Assembly (NCBI GenBank): GCA_964495905.1
Contig: CAZBWN010000010.1
Span: forward strand, 1 to 9,153
Length of the DNA: 9,153 bases
Direction of reading: 5' to 3'
Source: CAJBLF01 sp964495905
GTDB taxonomy: Bacteria; Patescibacteriota; Gracilibacteria; Absconditabacterales; Absconditicoccaceae
Positions 6,869-9,153 of the stretch are shown piece after piece. Numbering within the stretch: the stretch's first letter is position 1; each line of letters begins with the position of its first letter. The notes beneath the pieces were generated by a model. That model saw only the letters and a list, made by a program, of their open reading frames with translations, searched no databases and was not told the origin of the DNA. The position numbers and the translations under genes are program-made.

Positions 6869-7723
6869 ATGACTAGATATATGAATACCTTAGGATCAAC
6901 GGTATCAAATGCAAAAGAAACGTTTTTGGATACCTTGGTGAGATTATATCAAAATCCATTTGTCTCAAAAATCATTTCTATTATTTTAGCGATCATGATT
7001 GTGTTCGTACTTTTGGCATTTTCAAAAATGATGGCGAGCTATATCAAAAATAAGATTACAAAAGGGTTTGTCCTCAAAGGAAATAAATCAGTAGAAAATG
7101 TCTCTTCATTGATCGGTGATATCATATTCTACGCGTTAGCGATGTTCTCATTTTATGTGAGTTTCAGTATCGTAGGTATCGATATCGGGCTTATTCTCTG
7201 AGGAATCTCTATCGGAGTAGGATTCGCATTTAGGACGACGCTTACCAACCTCATCTCCGGTATCATGATTTTTTCTACCAAGGAATATGAGCCAGGAAGC
7301 ATCGTATATATCAAATTAGGTAAACAGGAAATCCTCGGAAAGATTGAAGAGGTGAACATGAAAGACACTATTATCAGAGCATTTGATTTTAGGAGGATAG
7401 TGATCCCAAATTCCAAATTCGTGAACTCGCTCATCAAAACATATAGCTTGGAATCAGTCTTAAAACTTGAGATAGACCTCAATATCGACATCAATCTCGA
7501 CATAGAGAAGGTGATAGATGTCAGTCTTGCAAAAGCGAATTCTTATGAATTCGTAATATACAAAGAATATACACAAGTGCTCATAGATTCGTTCGACCAG
7601 AAGGTATGTAAGATGAAAGTGAGTTTCTGTTTCAATCCCAATGCAGGTATCCCTACGGATATCATGAAGTCTAAAGTGCAGGCAGGATTGATTGAAGAAT
7701 ATAAAAAAATGGCAAAAATATAA
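6869..7723 (+). CDS. mscS: MscS-family small-conductance mechanosensitive channel
   Basis: A 284-residue inner-membrane channel that opens under membrane tension and releases solutes on hypo-osmotic shock. One TGA (7199, residue 111) is read as Gly and joins the two halves. Two membrane helices are near residues 32-56 and 82-106. The pore-lining third helix and its MscS signature follow: GGISIGVGFAFRTTL (111-125), TNLISGIMIF, then TKEYEPGSIVYI, which opens the beta domain. IRAFDFRRIVIPNSKFVNS is the conserved beta-domain motif (family pattern: T.....G..V.IPN). The C-terminal part (about 190-284) matches the alpha/beta cage domain. The recoded Gly lies in the Gly-rich pore helix, good support for code 25. 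Length is typical of short MscS proteins. ATG 6869 is chosen from the promoter position; ATG 6881 is an alternative. It is divergent from moxR and has no clear terminator of its own. Confidence 0.93.
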
Positions 7724-7726
7724 AAT

Positions 7727-7751
7727 AAAAAAAATCCCGCAATACGCGGGA
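7727..7751 (-). terminator. Intrinsic terminator of the small membrane protein gene
   Basis: TCCCGC (7735-7740), a 5-nt loop and GCGGGA (7746-7751) form a 6-bp GC-rich stem. Read on the minus strand it is followed by eight Ts (7734-7727), ten bases after the TAA at 7761. On the plus strand no T-run follows at once, so it may end mscS transcription only weakly. Confidence 0.85.
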
Positions 7752-7760
7752 CGAGATCTT

Positions 7761-8000
7761 TTACATTAAAGATTGAAGAACTGCTATCACTTTTGGCCCA
7801 AATCTTTGTACGCAAAGTACAATAAATATACCCCACGAAATTATGCTTGCTCCGAAGAGAGTAAGAAAACTGTTTATTACAGTTGCTTCATTTTTGATGA
7901 AGTAATTTTGTTGTCCTAGAGAGAACATACCGGTGTTTAATGCAGCCAAAATGATTGCAGCACCAACACATATCACGAAAATAAGTAATGAATAATACAT
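7761..8000 (-). CDS. Small two-helix membrane protein, unrecognised
   Basis: A protein of 79 residues from ATG 8000, with hydrophobic segments at about 3-24 (SLLIFVICVGAAIILAAL) and 42-64 (FLTLFGASIISWGIFIVLCV), a polar loop between and a short basic tail. I do not recognise it; small pilin-like or pilus-operon membrane proteins have this shape, but nothing here proves that. The start is uncertain. With TGA as Gly the frame stays open upstream to ATG 8111, or ATG 8117, adding 37-39 basic residues (ending GLAFWSKQKKTP), which reads like a plausible cytoplasmic N-terminus. That longer form would cover the lgt promoter and reach, or overlap by two bases, the lgt start. For ATG 8000 a weak promoter (TTGAAA 8054-8049, TAGCAT 8032-8027) can be drawn. 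The gene ends in a strong terminator. No TGA is used in the short form. Confidence 0.65.
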   Translation of the reverse strand: MYYSLLIFVICVGAAIILAALNTGMFSLGQQNYFIKNEATVINSFLTLFGASIISWGIFIVLCVQRFGPKVIAVLQSLM

Positions 8001-8023
8001 AGGCGTTTTTTTTTGTTTAGACC

Positions 8024-8040
8024 AAAATGCTAATCATTTT
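8024..8040. repeat. Small inverted repeat upstream of the membrane protein gene
   Basis: AAAATG (8024-8029) and CATTTT (8035-8040) flank a 5-nt loop, overlapping the possible minus-strand -10. It could be an operator or chance in AT-rich sequence. Confidence 0.3.
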
Positions 8041-8076
8041 ATATGTGTTTTCAATAGCTTGCATTTTTGCTGTTTT

Positions 8077-8106
8077 TTGACTATATATACAGCATTTATT
8101 TGTAAT
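8077..8106 (+). promoter_or_regulatory. lgt promoter
   Basis: TTGACT (8077-8082), an 18-nt spacer and TGTAAT (8101-8106) lie 9 nt before ATG 8116. The predicted start of transcription (about 8112-8114) leaves a leader of only 2-4 nt, so the mRNA would be effectively leaderless. No Shine-Dalgarno site is present. Confidence 0.5.
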
Positions 8107-8115
8107 TGCATAGTC

Positions 8116-8964
8116 ATGATAGCTTTTTCAATAGGTTCAATGGATATCTACCGATACGGGATATTTTACTTCATAGCTTTTTTGGCTTGATATGTTTTTC
8201 TCCATCGGATCGCAAAAAAAAATATATTCTGAAAGACATTTCCCCGCTTACAGACTTTTCTCGAAGCCCATATTGATGATCTTATGATTTGCATATTCTT
8301 CGGAGTATTGGTAGGAGGAAGACTGGGGCATGTGATTATCTACGATTTTTTCTATTATCTCAAACATCCCCTAGAAATATTTCAGGTACGAAGATGATGA
8401 ATGTCTTTTATCTGATGAATGTTGTGAGTCACCATCGCCTTCGCTGCGCTTGCACGGAAGAATAGATTTAAGTTCAAAGAGATAGTACTGCTCTTTGATA
8501 TTCTCCTCGCAATCATGCCTTTTGGTATCATGCTCGGAAGGATAGGAAATTTTCTCAACCAGGAGCTGTATGGTGTCGTAGTTTCAGATCGGCTTCCCCG
8601 TTTATGATATCCCTTATTTTCAATTCTCAATGATCTCAAAATCTTCCACGTATACCCACAAGTAGATACGTTTCTGAGAGTGAATACCAACCTTCTCTCA
8701 AGCTTTTTTGAAGGATTTGTACTGCTTATCATCACTATGAGCATCATCCGCACACGAGTCAAAACAAAAACCCCGCAGCCCGGCAAGATAGTCGCCGTGT
8801 TTCTCATACGATATAGTTTTGTCAGATTTATGCTTGAATATCTCAGAGCCGACTCTCAGCTAGAATTCCACGGTCTATTCACTGTTTCACAACGATTTTT
8901 TCTCTGATTTTTTGTACTGGGGATTGTATCTTTTGTATGGCAGAGAAAGCAATTAAAAAATTAA
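8116..8964 (+). CDS. lgt: Prolipoprotein diacylglyceryl transferase (Lgt)
   Basis: Lgt moves the diacylglyceryl group of phosphatidylglycerol to the lipobox cysteine of prolipoproteins, the first step of lipoprotein maturation in the cytoplasmic membrane. The protein has 282 residues and nine TGA codons read as Gly (25, 39, 94, 95, 100, 101, 104, 164, 264). Motifs in order: GGRLGHVIIYD (67-77); YYLKHPLEIFQVRRGGMSFIGGMLG (80-104), where five of the glycines are TGA; the Lgt signature GRIGNFLNQELYG (141-153) with the essential Arg and Asn; and VRFMLEYLRAD (236-246) near the C-terminus. Seven or so membrane segments fit the family. The position that is His in E. coli Lgt (SFHGG) is Ile here (SFIGG). 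Length is normal. ATG 8116 agrees with the promoter. It is divergent from the small membrane protein gene. The call is certain from motifs. Confidence 0.96.
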
Positions 8965-8982
8965 TTTTTTTGTTTTTTTGAG

Positions 8983-9109
8983 GGCACCATTACCCAATCA
9001 GCGTGAAGTGTAGGTCGAGCCGAAAACCACCAGCAACGTCTGGGGGAATTATCCCAATATGATCAAAGTAAATCCGTGATACTGCCCTAATGGTGCCGAG
9101 GGGTTTTTT
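8983..9109 (+). ncRNA. Candidate structured RNA closed by a 10-bp stem, then a T-run
   Basis: GGCACCATTA (8983-8992) and TAATGGTGCC (9088-9097) are perfect inverted repeats 95 nt apart, followed by GAGGGG and six Ts (9104-9109). Inside are smaller stems: CCAG-CAACGT-CTGG at about 9029-9042 and GGG-GAATTA-TCCC-type pairing at about 9043-9054. The interior is richer in GC than the gaps around it. I cannot match it to a known RNA family. It may be a small RNA with its own terminator, the 3' structure of the lgt transcript, or a dispersed repeat. No promoter is obvious; the lgt stop is 18 nt upstream. Confidence 0.4.
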
Positions 9110-9110
9110 G

Positions 9111-9143
9111 GTTTCTTTTTGGACCTGGAAGCCAAAAAGAAAC
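9111..9143. repeat. 12-bp perfect hairpin at the window edge
   Basis: GTTTCTTTTTGG (9111-9122) and CCAAAAAGAAAC (9132-9143) flank a 9-nt loop. The TTTTTGG/CCAAAAA core is like the hairpin at 49-77. It follows directly after the T-run of the 8983-9109 element. On the minus strand two frames are open through this part to the window edge, so it could also be the end of a minus-strand gene that begins outside. Confidence 0.75.
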
Positions 9144-9153
9144 GCCCAGCCGG

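Noticed and set aside
8382..8807. Minus-strand ORF of 141 residues opposite lgt
   Set aside because: It is the antisense shadow of lgt, whose motifs are unmistakable.
975..8964. Widespread pseudogenes, suggested by broken frames in DUF456, GH26, MoxR, MscS and Lgt
   Set aside because: Every break is a TGA in an otherwise intact frame with conserved motifs on both sides, so recoding explains them all.
8983..9097. Integron attC site, from the long imperfect palindrome
   Set aside because: The ends lack the RYYYAAC and GTTRRRY core sites and no integrase or cassette array is seen.
8983..9109. SRP (4.5S) RNA or cobalamin riboswitch
   Set aside because: Fragments such as AGGTCGAGCC and AAATCCGTGATACTGCCC recall them, but the conserved SRP tetraloop region and the cobalamin core are absent.

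Overview
The window reads as chromosome from a bacterium that translates UGA as glycine (genetic code 25), the code known for the Candidate Phyla Radiation groups Gracilibacteria (BD1-5) and Absconditabacteria (SR1). Under the standard code most genes here break into fragments. Reading TGA as Gly joins the fragments in one frame, and the joined proteins match known families (Lgt, MoxR, MscS, GH26) with Gly at motif positions. I count 43 in-frame TGA codons in seven genes. Every gene ends in TAA or TAG. I cannot tell which of the two phyla this is. The AT-rich sequence, short gaps and near absence of Shine-Dalgarno sites fit a reduced CPR genome.

Layout: (1) 1-231: the possible tail of a gene, a short hairpin, an imperfect direct repeat and a REP-like palindrome. 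(2) 232-878: a complete transcription unit with strong promoter, the only good Shine-Dalgarno site in the window and a strong terminator, but no recognisable product. It is either a basic protein gene with its frame broken just after the start codon or a structured RNA. (3) 896-2833 (+): DUF456 membrane protein followed by a secreted GH26 (beta-mannanase-like) glycoside hydrolase. (4) 2830-4967 (-): two unrecognised genes in tandem, a 523-residue protein with 20 TGA codons and a 179-residue coiled-coil protein whose stop overlaps that of the GH26 gene. (5) 5005-5623 (-): an isolated unknown gene with its own promoter and terminator and no TGA codons. (6) 5631-7723: a MoxR-type AAA+ ATPase with an N-terminal membrane segment, divergent from an MscS-family mechanosensitive channel. 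(7) 7727-8964: a small two-helix membrane protein divergent from lgt, the prolipoprotein diacylglyceryl transferase. (8) 8965-9153: no gene; a 10-bp inverted repeat enclosing 95 nt, a T-run and a second strong hairpin.

The theme of the recognisable genes is the cell envelope: lipoprotein acylation, osmotic release, a membrane-tethered ATPase and a secreted polysaccharide hydrolase. No CRISPR array, tRNA, rRNA, transposase or classical defence system was found. The best candidates for something undescribed are the orphan unit at 232-878, the 523/179-residue pair and the 8983-9109 element.
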